Part shown: positions 8,417 to 15,481 of the stretch, in pieces
Numbering within the stretch: position 1 is the stretch's first letter
Layout of the letters: every line of letters starts with the position of its first letter
Assembly: GCA_964632845.1 (NCBI GenBank)
Contig: CAZWDU010000005.1
Coordinates: 81,121 to 145,120 of the forward strand
Source: JAOZHU01 sp964632845
Lineage (GTDB): Archaea > Thermoproteota > Bathyarchaeia > Bathyarchaeales > Bathycorpusculaceae
Direction: 5' to 3'
DNA: 64,000 nt
Position numbers and translations under genes: made by a program
The notes under the pieces: model-generated
Told to the model about the DNA's origin: nothing
Seen by the model: only the letters and a program-made list of their open reading frames with translations
Database searches by the model: none

Positions 8417-9027
8417 CGGCGCTGGTCATGGCAGGCGGGAAAGGTTCGCGGATGGCGCTTGCCGAAGAGAAGCCGTTGCTCAGGGTAGGCGGCAAACCCG
8501 TTATTGAACATGTTCTTGCAGCGTTGGAAAACGCCGAGAAAGTAGATGCCATAGTTGTTGCTGTGAGCGATTACACTCCTAAAACTGTTGAGCACTTGGC
8601 AAAGTTTCCTGTTAAGGTTGTTAAGACTCCTGGGAAAGAGTATGTTTCTGACATGGGTTACGCGGTTAAAACGCTTAAGCTGCAGGCGGTTTTGGCTTTG
8701 GCGGCTGATTTGCCGTTAATCACGAGTGAAATAATCGACGAGGTTGTTAGGCGCTATGAGGAGTGCGGGAAGCCTGCGTTGACGGTTACTGTGCCTATGA
8801 CTGCAAAGACAAGGCTGGGTTTAGGCGGAGAATACGCTTTTGAGGTTGAGGGCGAACTGGTGGTTCCTGCTGGAATCAACGTGATTGACGGCAGCAGAAT
8901 TGACGAAGAGGAATTGGATGATGCAGTTTGCATATTGGATAGGAGTGAGGTTGCGGTGAACATTAACACGGTTCAGGAGCTGAAAATAGCTGAGGAACTG
9001 TTCCAGAAAAAGCGCTTAGAGAAGTAG
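8407..9027 (+). CDS. cobY: Adenosylcobinamide-phosphate guanylyltransferase (CobY type)
   Basis: 206 residues with a MobA-like nucleotidyltransferase fold: ALVMAGGKGSRM near the N-terminus binds GTP, followed by EEKPLLRVGGKPVIEHVL and ALAADLPLIT, where the Asp coordinates metal. In archaea CobY replaces the kinase-guanylyltransferase CobU and produces adenosylcobinamide-GDP for CobS. MobA is the alternative reading, but the overlap with cobS and the position at the end of the B12 cluster favour CobY. Confidence 0.85.
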   Translation: MGVTALVMAGGKGSRMALAEEKPLLRVGGKPVIEHVLAALENAEKVDAIVVAVSDYTPKTVEHLAKFPVKVVKTPGKEYVSDMGYAVKTLKLQAVLALAADLPLITSEIIDEVVRRYEECGKPALTVTVPMTAKTRLGLGGEYAFEVEGELVVPAGINVIDGSRIDEEELDDAVCILDRSEVAVNINTVQELKIAEELFQKKRLEK

Positions 9028-9099
9028 CTGAACTGACGTGCTCAGCGGAGACTATAGCCTCCCTTATATCTAGTTTCAATGTTGTTGTGCCGCAGGTGC

Positions 9100-9621
9100 T
9101 CAAGCTTTGTTTCTTATCTTGTTTGTTTCCGTGGTCATTTTTTTGACGAATTCTTTCAGGTTTTCCGCTTGCCCGTAAACTATCATGCGCCCGTCCTTCT
9201 GTGTGCTGACAGAAAGGCTTGTTTCTTTTGCAAACTGCCTTATTCTTTCAGCGGTCAAGTTAGCTAACGGCTCAACGCGAATCCATTTTTGGTCCCGTGG
9301 AACACCTGCAATGAAACGCAATTCTCCAGTGTCCTCGTTGCCCATTTCGCAGTTGGCTTTTTCCAAACGTCTAAGCCACTTGTCAATGTGCTCAGCAGCA
9401 AAGTGTTTCTGGGCTTCAGTTACCAAGGCCGCTTCGACACTGCCAAGATATTCGTCAATTTTCAGGCTGTTTTCGCCGTGGCCCTCAGACGCGCCGACAA
9501 TGTTAATCATTGTTCTTGCCGCTTTCAAGTCGTTCATGGCCCTTTCGGGGATGGTTAATTGTTTTTTTCGAAATTCGGTTATGATTTCATCCAATACTTT
9601 CCAAACAGCTAAGTATCCCAT
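9100..9621 (-). CDS. Conserved archaeal protein, tentatively DUF2096
   Basis: 173 residues, starting MGYLAVWKVLDEIITEFRKK. It is mostly helical and charged in the first two thirds, followed by a beta-alpha segment (RFIAGVPRDQKWIRVEP, then MIVYGQAENLKEFVKKM). It resembles a family conserved in methanogens and relatives that I associate with DUF2096, but I am not certain of that name. It is soluble, without signal peptide or cysteine motif, and convergent with cobY. No function can be assigned. Confidence 0.65.
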   Translation of the reverse strand: MGYLAVWKVLDEIITEFRKKQLTIPERAMNDLKAARTMINIVGASEGHGENSLKIDEYLGSVEAALVTEAQKHFAAEHIDKWLRRLEKANCEMGNEDTGELRFIAGVPRDQKWIRVEPLANLTAERIRQFAKETSLSVSTQKDGRMIVYGQAENLKEFVKKMTTETNKIRNKA

Positions 9622-9673
9622 GTGACGTTGCCTCGCGTGTTTGAAACTAGATTTGGCATCGGTGCTTTAAAGT

Positions 9674-10066
9674 TTAGGGGCACTGGTTTACGCTTTGGCA
9701 GAACCCGCAGGCTTCTGTGGTAACGGCGGGGTCGAACGCCTTGTGAATTTCACAGAGGAGCCCTTTTGCTCGGAGGGTTTTGCAGATACTGCAGAACGAA
9801 AGCAATGTTTCTTTTTGGACTGCGGTGCCTTTAACAAGGTAATCCGCGTGTTTCGTTACTAGTGTTGTGATGTCGGGGTCGCTTTCCAAGTTCAACGAGG
9901 TCCCGCGTAGCTTTGCTTGGTAGAGGCTTATGGCTGGCTGGCTTATGTCGAGAAGCTTTGCGGCTTCCGCCTGCTTCAGATTGTATCTGTCTGTGAGTTC
10001 GTTGGCTATCATAGCGCGGATTGACGGCAAGGCGCATTTCACTGCAACTTCGCAAGGGGTCAGCAT
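9674..10066 (-). CDS. XRE-like helix-turn-helix regulator with C-terminal cysteine motif
   Basis: 130 residues. The helix-turn-helix is clear at about residues 22-55 (LTDRYNLKQAEAAKLLDISQ, then PAISLYQAKLRG). The C-terminal half holds cysteines in CSICKTLRAKGLLCEIH and ACGFCQSVNQCP, a likely metal or Fe-S sensor. This matches a known archaeal class of predicted regulators with an HTH plus a Cys-rich tail. A TATA-like element (AAATATATG) lies about 40-50 bases upstream of the ATG. Its targets are unknown; no dyad near its own gene stands out. Confidence 0.82.
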   Translation of the reverse strand: MLTPCEVAVKCALPSIRAMIANELTDRYNLKQAEAAKLLDISQPAISLYQAKLRGTSLNLESDPDITTLVTKHADYLVKGTAVQKETLLSFCSICKTLRAKGLLCEIHKAFDPAVTTEACGFCQSVNQCP

Positions 10067-10313
10067 TTTCGTTCGCCGTCACTTGTTTATCTTGGAAGGT
10101 GTACATATATTTTATTACTATTGTAATTTTGGGCAGGCGGAAGAAAACTGTAGGAACCATGACCCCTTGGTTGAAACTTGCAGGAAACTCAAATCTATTT
10201 GAAGCTTCGTTTTGGAGACTGCTCGAAGTCTGTGTTACTCTTTCTGAGAATGATGTGCTAAAAGCATAAATACCCCTGCGGTGAGAAATGTAAATTGCGA
10301 GTGGTGAAGGTTT

Positions 10314-10925
10314 ATGGGTCTCGGTTGGAAGGATTGGACTCGAAATGACATCATCTATGGACTTATCGTTCCTCTTGTTGTGGTTTTGGTCATCGTAGGT
10401 CTCTCTCGGTTGGGTTCAGTTTTTGGAATGGGGTCTTTTGGGATTATCATCGGCATAGTAAGTGGAATAGAGGAAATGGTCATCATCGTTGGGGTTCCGT
10501 TGCTGCTTGGGTTGGTTTGGAACAGATGGGCTGGTGGAGCTTCAGGGTTTTTGCTCGGTAGCCTTTTTGCTCTCTACTGGGCTGACAAGTTTAGCATGTC
10601 CTCTTCCTATGGGATGCATGCAAGTGCGGGCACACTTCTGTTAGGATACGTTGTCAGCGCCATTTTTATCGGTTATACGGCTGGAGCTTTGAATAAACGC
10701 TCAGAAGATTTTAAGCGAATGATTATCTCTGGCTTGATTGCAGCAACGATTGGCGGGTTATTACTTTTTGGAGCCTTTCAACTTTCGCCTGCTAATGTAG
10801 TAACTGGCTTGGATGGTTTTCTGCTTACTGTGTTGCCTCGCGTAGCCTGTGGAGTAATAACTCCCGCAATAGCCAAGGTTTTCATGTGGTACGGAATGAC
10901 AGCGAACAAAAAACCAAATATGTAG
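10314..10925 (+). CDS. Polytopic membrane protein of unknown function
   Basis: 203 residues from ATG 10314, with about six hydrophobic segments rich in glycine (for example IYGLIVPLVVVLVIVGL and GTLLLGYVVSAIFIGYTAG). There are no recognisable transport motifs and no cysteine cluster. The gene stands alone: a TATA-like AAGCATAAATA lies about 45 bases upstream, and a small cysteine-rich gene follows 33 bases downstream in the same direction. Function not recognised. Confidence 0.7.
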   Translation: MGLGWKDWTRNDIIYGLIVPLVVVLVIVGLSRLGSVFGMGSFGIIIGIVSGIEEMVIIVGVPLLLGLVWNRWAGGASGFLLGSLFALYWADKFSMSSSYGMHASAGTLLLGYVVSAIFIGYTAGALNKRSEDFKRMIISGLIAATIGGLLLFGAFQLSPANVVTGLDGFLLTVLPRVACGVITPAIAKVFMWYGMTANKKPNM

Positions 10926-10958
10926 CCTGCAGCTTTTAGTCAATTTGGAAGAGTGCTG

Positions 10959-11120
10959 ATGGGTTATCCTTTTTGTGAACGAAAAAATTGTATAAATTGG
11001 AAAGAAGGGCGTTGCTCTTTAAAAAATCCAGAAAAGAATGGCGAATCTTGTCTTGATTTCGAGGACACAATGGATTTTTTTAGGCTGAAAGCAGATGCGA
11101 TAAAAGGAACACTTGGCTGA
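10959..11120 (+). CDS. Small cysteine-rich protein, 53 residues
   Basis: An ATG at 10959 opens a 53-codon frame with four cysteines in the pattern C-x4-C-x7-C-x11-C (residues 6, 11, 19 and 31), followed by an amphipathic tail ending IKGTLG. GAGTGC lies just upstream as a weak ribosome binding site. The spacing suggests a single zinc or Fe-S site. Four ordered cysteines in a soluble, charged context, in an otherwise empty intergenic space between two genes, argue that it is real. No function is known to me. Confidence 0.6.
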   Translation: MGYPFCERKNCINWKEGRCSLKNPEKNGESCLDFEDTMDFFRLKADAIKGTLG

Positions 11121-11152
11121 GTTCACAGCCGTGCCTTCAGGTTGGGACTGAC

Positions 11153-11533
11153 TTATTTTTCGCAGTCAAAGCAAACGTCTTTTTCTCTGTTTGTCCAGTA
11201 TTGTTTACCGCATACTTTACATGTAGTTTTCCAAATCAGGTTCTTTTCATCTTTCGGTTTTTGCGGGTAAACTGTGTTTGTTGAGGGAAACTGTATGGCT
11301 CTGTTGTGGCAAAGGGGTGCACATGCTGAGCATTTAGGTACGCTGCAGTTCTTTCCGCAGTTAGCTGGGTTGGCGACTACGGCTTTGCCGTTTTGGAAGA
11401 CGAAAACGTCGTTAGGGCAGAATTCCACGCAGCGTGGTTTTCCAGTTTTGGCGCAGCCATCGCATTTATCGGAAAAGATTAGGGGAAACCACAGTTCATT
11501 CGTGTTCGCCAAATTATTCACCAACAGGCGCAC
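11153..11533 (-). CDS. Ferredoxin-like protein with C-terminal zinc-ribbon-like CxxC pairs
   Basis: 126 residues. Two ferredoxin-type cysteine groups are present with unusual spacing: CDGC-x7-C-x3-CP, and CGKNCSVPKCSACAPLC. The last 25 residues add CKVCGKQYW and CFDCEK, a rubredoxin or zinc-ribbon-like knuckle. It is likely an electron carrier, perhaps with one altered cluster. Its start lies four bases after the stop of the other ferredoxin gene, so the two form an operon facing the thioredoxin/CcdA genes. Partner unknown; a role in the redox or arsenic chemistry of this island is inferred from position only. Confidence 0.82.
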   Translation of the reverse strand: MRLLVNNLANTNELWFPLIFSDKCDGCAKTGKPRCVEFCPNDVFVFQNGKAVVANPANCGKNCSVPKCSACAPLCHNRAIQFPSTNTVYPQKPKDEKNLIWKTTCKVCGKQYWTNREKDVCFDCEK

Positions 11534-11536
11534 ATG

Positions 11537-11869
11537 TCAGGTTTGTTCTTTTCGCAATTTGCTGATGATTTTTCCAACTTCTCTTTTTGAAGGGTGACTG
11601 ATGGCACCAGACGGGCATATGCCGTCGCAACCATTGCAGAACACTACACAATTATTTGGGTTTTTTACGACAGGTCTCTTTTTTCCCTGTTTCTCTTCAA
11701 ATTCGTACACGCCAAGTTTACAGTAGTCCACGCATTTTCCGCAACTGATGCACTTTGCATAGTCTATTGTGGGGTACCAAGGTATTTTGTTTCGCGGGAC
11801 GCTTTCAGATTTTTCTTTTTTCAACCGTGTTGCTTCCTTGCTTTCACAGTGCTTTCTTTGCGTCGACAA
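11537..11869 (-). CDS. 2[4Fe-4S] ferredoxin
   Basis: 110 residues with a basic N-terminal tail of about 35 residues, then CISCGKCVDYC and CVVFCNGCDGICPSGA, two sets of Fe-S ligands (the second is CxxxCxxCxxxCP). The frame begins at TTG 11867-11869. The AT-rich TATA-like element at 11889-11900 is about 25 bases upstream of that codon, which fits a leaderless transcript. First gene of a two-gene operon, divergent from the thioredoxin-CcdA operon. Confidence 0.85.
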   Translation of the reverse strand: MSTQRKHCESKEATRLKKEKSESVPRNKIPWYPTIDYAKCISCGKCVDYCKLGVYEFEEKQGKKRPVVKNPNNCVVFCNGCDGICPSGAISHPSKREVGKIISKLRKEQT

Positions 11870-11881
11870 ATATGCGTATCA

Positions 11882-11897
11882 ATAACAATATTTAAAT
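11882..11897. promoter_or_regulatory. 16-bp element ATAACAATATTTAAAT, copy 1
   Basis: The same 16 bases occur at 13686-13701 upstream of arsR and nowhere else that I noticed. Here they lie between the divergent ferredoxin and thioredoxin operons and overlap the likely TATA box of the ferredoxin gene. The core ATATTTAAAT is close to palindromic. It is probably a promoter element under the local ArsR; that role is inferred. Confidence 0.5.
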
Positions 11898-11949
11898 TTT
11901 ATTATGGTCTATGTCTGTCAAGCAAAAGCTAAGCCGTAAGTGAGAGGCA

Positions 11950-12660
11950 ATGCCGAAAGAAGAAAAGAGGAAAAATTGGAAGGAAAGGCAGCGGGAAAGA
12001 CAGATGAAACAGCAATTGGCTGAAGAAGCAGCCAGTAAGCAAACTAAAAGCAACACTAAGAGAAAGCATAAATTGCCCAAAGGAACGATGGTTTTTGCGA
12101 TTGTTCTCGCTGCTTTGTTACTCAGCGCCAGTGCCTATGGGGTTTGGCAGTATTATGAGGGACAAAGACCGCCCGAGATCGGCGGCAATATAGACGCTTC
12201 TGCAAGTTTGAATGTTCCAGCTCCAAATTTCTCTTTAACAGATATCAACGGGACACGTGTGTCTCTTAGCCAATTCAAAGGAAAAGCCATCGGGATTCAT
12301 TTTATGGCTGTCGGCTGCCACGGGCAGATATACGACGTGAATGACTACATGCTTAGTGAGCTGCATCGTTTATGTGGCATTTATTGTGGAAATGGATCAA
12401 TGACTTTTCTAACAGTCGCGGTGGCAACCTGCGAGAACAGTCAGCTTGACCAGCTTCGTGGGAATTATAGTGCAAATTGGATTTTAGGAAACGACTACGA
12501 TGATGAAGTTTTAGACATCGTTAACGCCTATATGCCTTTTGAAATATATGATGGCTCAGTTGTTCTAATCGACAAAGCTTTCAACGTTACAGAAGTTTAC
12601 TCTCCAGGTGTATCATCGGGGACCCTAGCTTCAAGAGTACGGCAGATGCTGCAAGTGTGA
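11950..12660 (+). CDS. Membrane-anchored redoxin (TlpA/AhpC-TSA type)
   Basis: 236 residues. A highly charged cytosolic N-terminus (about 1-40) is followed by one membrane helix (FAIVLAALLLSASAYGVW) and an extracytoplasmic thioredoxin-fold domain opening VPAPNFSLTDINGTRVSLSQFKGK. The usual CxxC is reduced to one cysteine in AVGCHGQIY; further cysteines are in LCGIYCGNG and ATCENS. It could be a peroxidase-like or Sco-like redoxin. The CcdA gene follows after seven bases, so reducing power probably arrives through CcdA. Confidence 0.82.
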   Translation: MPKEEKRKNWKERQRERQMKQQLAEEAASKQTKSNTKRKHKLPKGTMVFAIVLAALLLSASAYGVWQYYEGQRPPEIGGNIDASASLNVPAPNFSLTDINGTRVSLSQFKGKAIGIHFMAVGCHGQIYDVNDYMLSELHRLCGIYCGNGSMTFLTVAVATCENSQLDQLRGNYSANWILGNDYDDEVLDIVNAYMPFEIYDGSVVLIDKAFNVTEVYSPGVSSGTLASRVRQMLQV

Positions 12661-12667
12661 TGCGGAA

Positions 12668-13375
12668 ATGCTTGAGGAGTACATCGGCTTATTCATAATG
12701 GGAATTGCAACTTTTCTTTCACCTTGCTCCATTGCTTTGATCTCAGTTTATCTGACGTACGCTACTGGCATTAGCAAGAGTACATTGAAGGGATTTCTAA
12801 TCGGCTGCAGTTTCACTTTGGCTATGTGTTTGGTTTTCTTCTTTTTAGGATATGCCATTACTTCTCTTGTTCCTCTGCAGTTGCTTGACTATGAACTGTT
12901 TTTAGGCTTGGCGGGTGTTCTGCTTATCCTTTTTGGGCTTAACAATTTGGGTTTGTTCGCAAAGCTAGGTTTAACAACTCGCTGGGGAAGTTCCCTGAAT
13001 GAGCGCGTGAACAGTTTGAAATTAAATGCGTTGACACGGGTTTCAAAGTATAATCATGTTTTGAGTGCTTTCCTTTTTGGATTAGTAATTTCTGTTGCCT
13101 TAGGGCCATGCTCGCTCTCAATAGTATTGCCCGTTATACTAATGACTATGTTTACTGCACCAACGCCTTTTCATGGGGGTCTTTTACTTCTCATGTTTGG
13201 TTTAGGTCATGCTTTGCCAGTAATAGCGTTAAGCACTGTGCTGGCAACTACGCGGAAACTGGTAAGCCAGAAAATATCTGAGAAAAACGAGTGGCTGGCA
13301 AAAGGCTTTGGAGTTGCCTTTCTAGTAATTGGCATAATCATGGTTGGATACGCAGTAGGAGGTGCTTTGCTATAA
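12668..13375 (+). CDS. ccdA: CcdA-type transmembrane electron carrier
   Basis: 235 residues with about six helices. Both redox cysteines follow prolines as in CcdA/DsbD-beta: FLSPCSIAL (Cys20) and LGPCSLSIVLPV (about residue 150). CcdA carries electrons across the membrane from cytosolic thioredoxin to outer-face redoxins. Here the preceding gene supplies an outer redoxin and the following one a small cytosolic thioredoxin-like protein, so the three form a plausible relay. An AGGAGG near the 3' end serves the next gene. Confidence 0.9.
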   Translation: MLEEYIGLFIMGIATFLSPCSIALISVYLTYATGISKSTLKGFLIGCSFTLAMCLVFFFLGYAITSLVPLQLLDYELFLGLAGVLLILFGLNNLGLFAKLGLTTRWGSSLNERVNSLKLNALTRVSKYNHVLSAFLFGLVISVALGPCSLSIVLPVILMTMFTAPTPFHGGLLLLMFGLGHALPVIALSTVLATTRKLVSQKISEKNEWLAKGFGVAFLVIGIIMVGYAVGGALL

Positions 13376-13641
13376 GTAAGAGACTCAAAGTTGAAGTCTT
13401 TTTTCCCTTCGGCTCATGCGCGTGTACGTATGCATCTTTGATGGAAAAAGTAGGGCGTGTGACTTCACGGTTTAAGGATTCTGTTGATGTCCAAATGAAA
13501 TCTACTGCGTCAAAAGAAGCGCGTGAATACGGCATCCGAGACTCGTGTGTCATGGTAGATGGAGTGATTAGGCTTTCTGCAGACTTTGATGAAAAAGAGC
13601 TTGAAGAAGCAATAATCAAGAGAAGCGCAGACATTGCATAA
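13372..13641 (+). CDS. Mini-thioredoxin with CxC active site, probable ATA start
   Basis: 89 residues: KVEVFFPFGSCACTYASLM, then the short thioredoxin-like fold ending in KELEEAIIKRSADIA, with a second site SCVMVDG. The active site is C-x-C instead of C-x-x-C. No ATG, GTG or TTG in frame lies between the upstream CcdA coding sequence and the active site; the next one (ATG 13441) would delete the cysteines. GGAGG at 13358-13362 is nine bases before ATA 13372, which overlaps the ccdA stop. I therefore place the start there. Likely the cytosolic partner of CcdA, or a reductant for arsenic chemistry. Confidence 0.72.
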   Translation: MSKRLKVEVFFPFGSCACTYASLMEKVGRVTSRFKDSVDVQMKSTASKEAREYGIRDSCVMVDGVIRLSADFDEKELEEAIIKRSADIA

Positions 13642-13685
13642 CCAGATTCTATTTCTCTTTTTTCTAAACATTGGATGCGCAGTAT

Positions 13686-13701
13686 ATAACAATATTTAAA
13701 T
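13686..13701. promoter_or_regulatory. 16-bp element ATAACAATATTTAAAT, copy 2 (arsR promoter)
   Basis: Identical to 11882-11897. It contains the probable TATA box of arsR, 25-40 bases before the ATG at 13726, so the arsR mRNA would be leaderless or nearly so. The flanking bases extend a palindrome (AATATTTAAATATT at 13691-13704). Binding of ArsR here would block TBP access; this is an inference. Confidence 0.5.
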
Positions 13702-13725
13702 ATTTACTCTCGCCATTCTTCCGTA

Positions 13726-14055
13726 ATGCCCTCTCTAATCGGCAACAAGAATAGGTTCAAAGCCAAAGTCTTCAAGGCTCTGTCAGACCCAGTTCGGCTT
13801 GACATATTGGAGTTTCTGCGCGACGGAGAGAAATGTGTATGCGAAATTATCCCTCATGTTACGCTTATCCAGCCAGTAGTTTCTCGCCACTTAAGGATCC
13901 TGAAAGAATGCGGACTCGTCAGGGATAGAAAAGACGGAAACAGAAGACTTTACTCTATAACAGATCCGCAAATATTCCGAATTATTGATGGTGTAACTCC
14001 TGAGTTTGTTGCTACTCTCGCCAACGAGGTTTTAGAGCAAATAGGGTGTCGCTGA
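13726..14055 (+). CDS. arsR: ArsR-family metalloid-responsive repressor
   Basis: 109 residues with an ArsR/SmtB winged helix: FKALSDPVRLDILEFLRDG, then the As(III)-binding type motif KCVCEI (Cys37, Cys39), a recognition helix QPVVSRHLRILKECGLV and a wing KDGNRRLYSI. A further cysteine is near the C-terminus (IGCR). The CxC motif is the classical trivalent arsenic or antimony site. The gene sits 17 bases upstream of the Acr3 gene, the usual arsR-acr3 arrangement. It likely represses its own operon and, given the shared 16-bp element, perhaps the redox operons at 11.9 kb. Confidence 0.92.
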   Translation: MPSLIGNKNRFKAKVFKALSDPVRLDILEFLRDGEKCVCEIIPHVTLIQPVVSRHLRILKECGLVRDRKDGNRRLYSITDPQIFRIIDGVTPEFVATLANEVLEQIGCR

Positions 14056-14072
14056 GTGGAGAATGACGAAAA

Positions 14073-15119
14073 ATGGAAAGCAAACGGGAACACGTGAAGA
14101 AAGAGTTGTCTTTGGGACTTTGGGAAAAATACTTGACGCTTTGGATAGCTATCTGCATTGTTGTAGGCTTGCTGGTTGGAAGGTTTTTCCCAGCTTTTGG
14201 AGAGTTTATGGATTCGCTCAAGTTTGCTCAGTTGTCAATTCCTATTGGGATTTTGCTGTTTTTCATGATGTACCCCACAGTGGTTGGAATAAGATTCAGT
14301 GACGTTAAAAAGGCGGCAAAAAACCCTAAACCGCTCCTCGTCACGATAATTGCTAATTGGGTAATTGCCCCGCCGCTGATGACGTTTCTGGCTAACACCT
14401 TCTTAGCTGGGAGCCCTCAATACATTCCTGGATTAATTCTTCTTGGCTTGTCTCCTTGTACTGCAATGGTGATGTGGTGGATGTTTCTGGCAAGAGGCGA
14501 CATGGCTCAAGGCCTAATTAACACGGCAGTTAACGCTCTGCTAATGCTGGTACTTTACGCTCCATTGGCTGCACTATATTTAGGTGTAAGCGGAATCCCT
14601 GTGCCTTGGGATTTAATAGGCGTCAGCGTACTCGTTTTCATCGCGCTTCCTGTGGCGTCAGGCGCCATTTCACGCACGGTAATACTCCGCAGGAAAGGCG
14701 AGGAATGGTTCAAGGACGTCTACAACCCTGCAGTAGGTAAAATATCCATCATTGCCCTTCTTGTAACTTTGATTGTGCTGTTTTCGTTCGCAGGCCAAAG
14801 AATCCTTGATAACCCGTTGCTTGTTGGCTATCTCGCGCTACCTAACCTTTTGCATTACGCTATTATGATTTCTTGGACTTATCCCCTAGGGTATTTTCTG
14901 GGGTGGAAGTACGAATCAGTCATAGATACCACTCTCATCGGCAGCAGCAGCCATTTTGAAGTGGCAATCGCAGTAGCAGTCACCCTATACGGCATTGGAT
15001 CAGGAGCTGCATTGGCTACCGTGATTGGGCCTCTATTAGAGGTACCTTTGATGCTTTCAGTTGTCAAACTGGGGCTGCGAACCAGAAAATACTTTCCACG
15101 GAAAAAGCCGCCTGTTTAG
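14073..15119 (+). CDS. acr3: Arsenite efflux transporter, ACR3 family
   Basis: 348 residues with about ten helices. The ACR3 signature LSPCTAMVMWWMFLARGD contains the essential cysteine (about residue 128), and the start IPIGILLFFMMYPTVVGI and the segment IGSSSHFEVAIAVAVTLYG also fit. ACR3 exports arsenite with the proton gradient. It is co-transcribed with arsR. No ArsC-type arsenate reductase is visible; the mini-thioredoxin upstream might supply reducing power, but that is a guess. Confidence 0.93.
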   Translation: MESKREHVKKELSLGLWEKYLTLWIAICIVVGLLVGRFFPAFGEFMDSLKFAQLSIPIGILLFFMMYPTVVGIRFSDVKKAAKNPKPLLVTIIANWVIAPPLMTFLANTFLAGSPQYIPGLILLGLSPCTAMVMWWMFLARGDMAQGLINTAVNALLMLVLYAPLAALYLGVSGIPVPWDLIGVSVLVFIALPVASGAISRTVILRRKGEEWFKDVYNPAVGKISIIALLVTLIVLFSFAGQRILDNPLLVGYLALPNLLHYAIMISWTYPLGYFLGWKYESVIDTTLIGSSSHFEVAIAVAVTLYGIGSGAALATVIGPLLEVPLMLSVVKLGLRTRKYFPRKKPPV

Positions 15120-15445
15120 GTTGTCCAGAATGAGAAAACCTGCAGGTCCTCCCGCCCAAACGCGCTTTTAATGAACTTGATTACGTCCTCGTCTTGCAGG
15201 CAGCGATTGCCCCACTTGTCTTCACGTATCGGGATGCCCGTTTCCCTCAGCGCGTTTCCTTTCGGGAAATCCAGATACACATAATAACCGCTTCGCGCGG
15301 GCAAAATCAGCCGCAAGCATGTAGGGTCTTTGGTTTTGGACATGGCGTTCTGGTCGATGCTGTAAACCACCGCGTCAGGCTTCGACTCGATGGTTAAACG
15401 CTTGAACTCTTCCCATGTTCTAACGCGAGTATACCTTTCGCTCAC
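15116..15445 (-). CDS. Uncharacterised small protein
   Basis: About 109 residues. The frame opens at GTG 15451, but GTG 15445 has GGGGTG just upstream and gives MSERYTRVRTWEEFKRL. A basic/acidic N-terminal part is followed by a beta-rich centre (PDAVVYSIDQ, TCLRLILPARSGYYVYLDF) and an alpha end with FGREDLQVFSFW. It overlaps the acr3 stop by four bases on the other strand. It follows the thymidylate synthase gene in the same direction with a 36-base gap and may be co-transcribed. No family recognised. Confidence 0.6.
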   Translation of the reverse strand: MSERYTRVRTWEEFKRLTIESKPDAVVYSIDQNAMSKTKDPTCLRLILPARSGYYVYLDFPKGNALRETGIPIREDKWGNRCLQDEDVIKFIKSAFGREDLQVFSFWTT

Positions 15446-15481
15446 GTGCACCCCTGCCTGCTTACAAAGCTATTCGTTCGG

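Noticed and set aside
8065..8595. 176-codon minus-strand frame over cobS/cobY
   Set aside because: Both plus-strand genes are complete with catalytic motifs, and the frame has no protein-like features.
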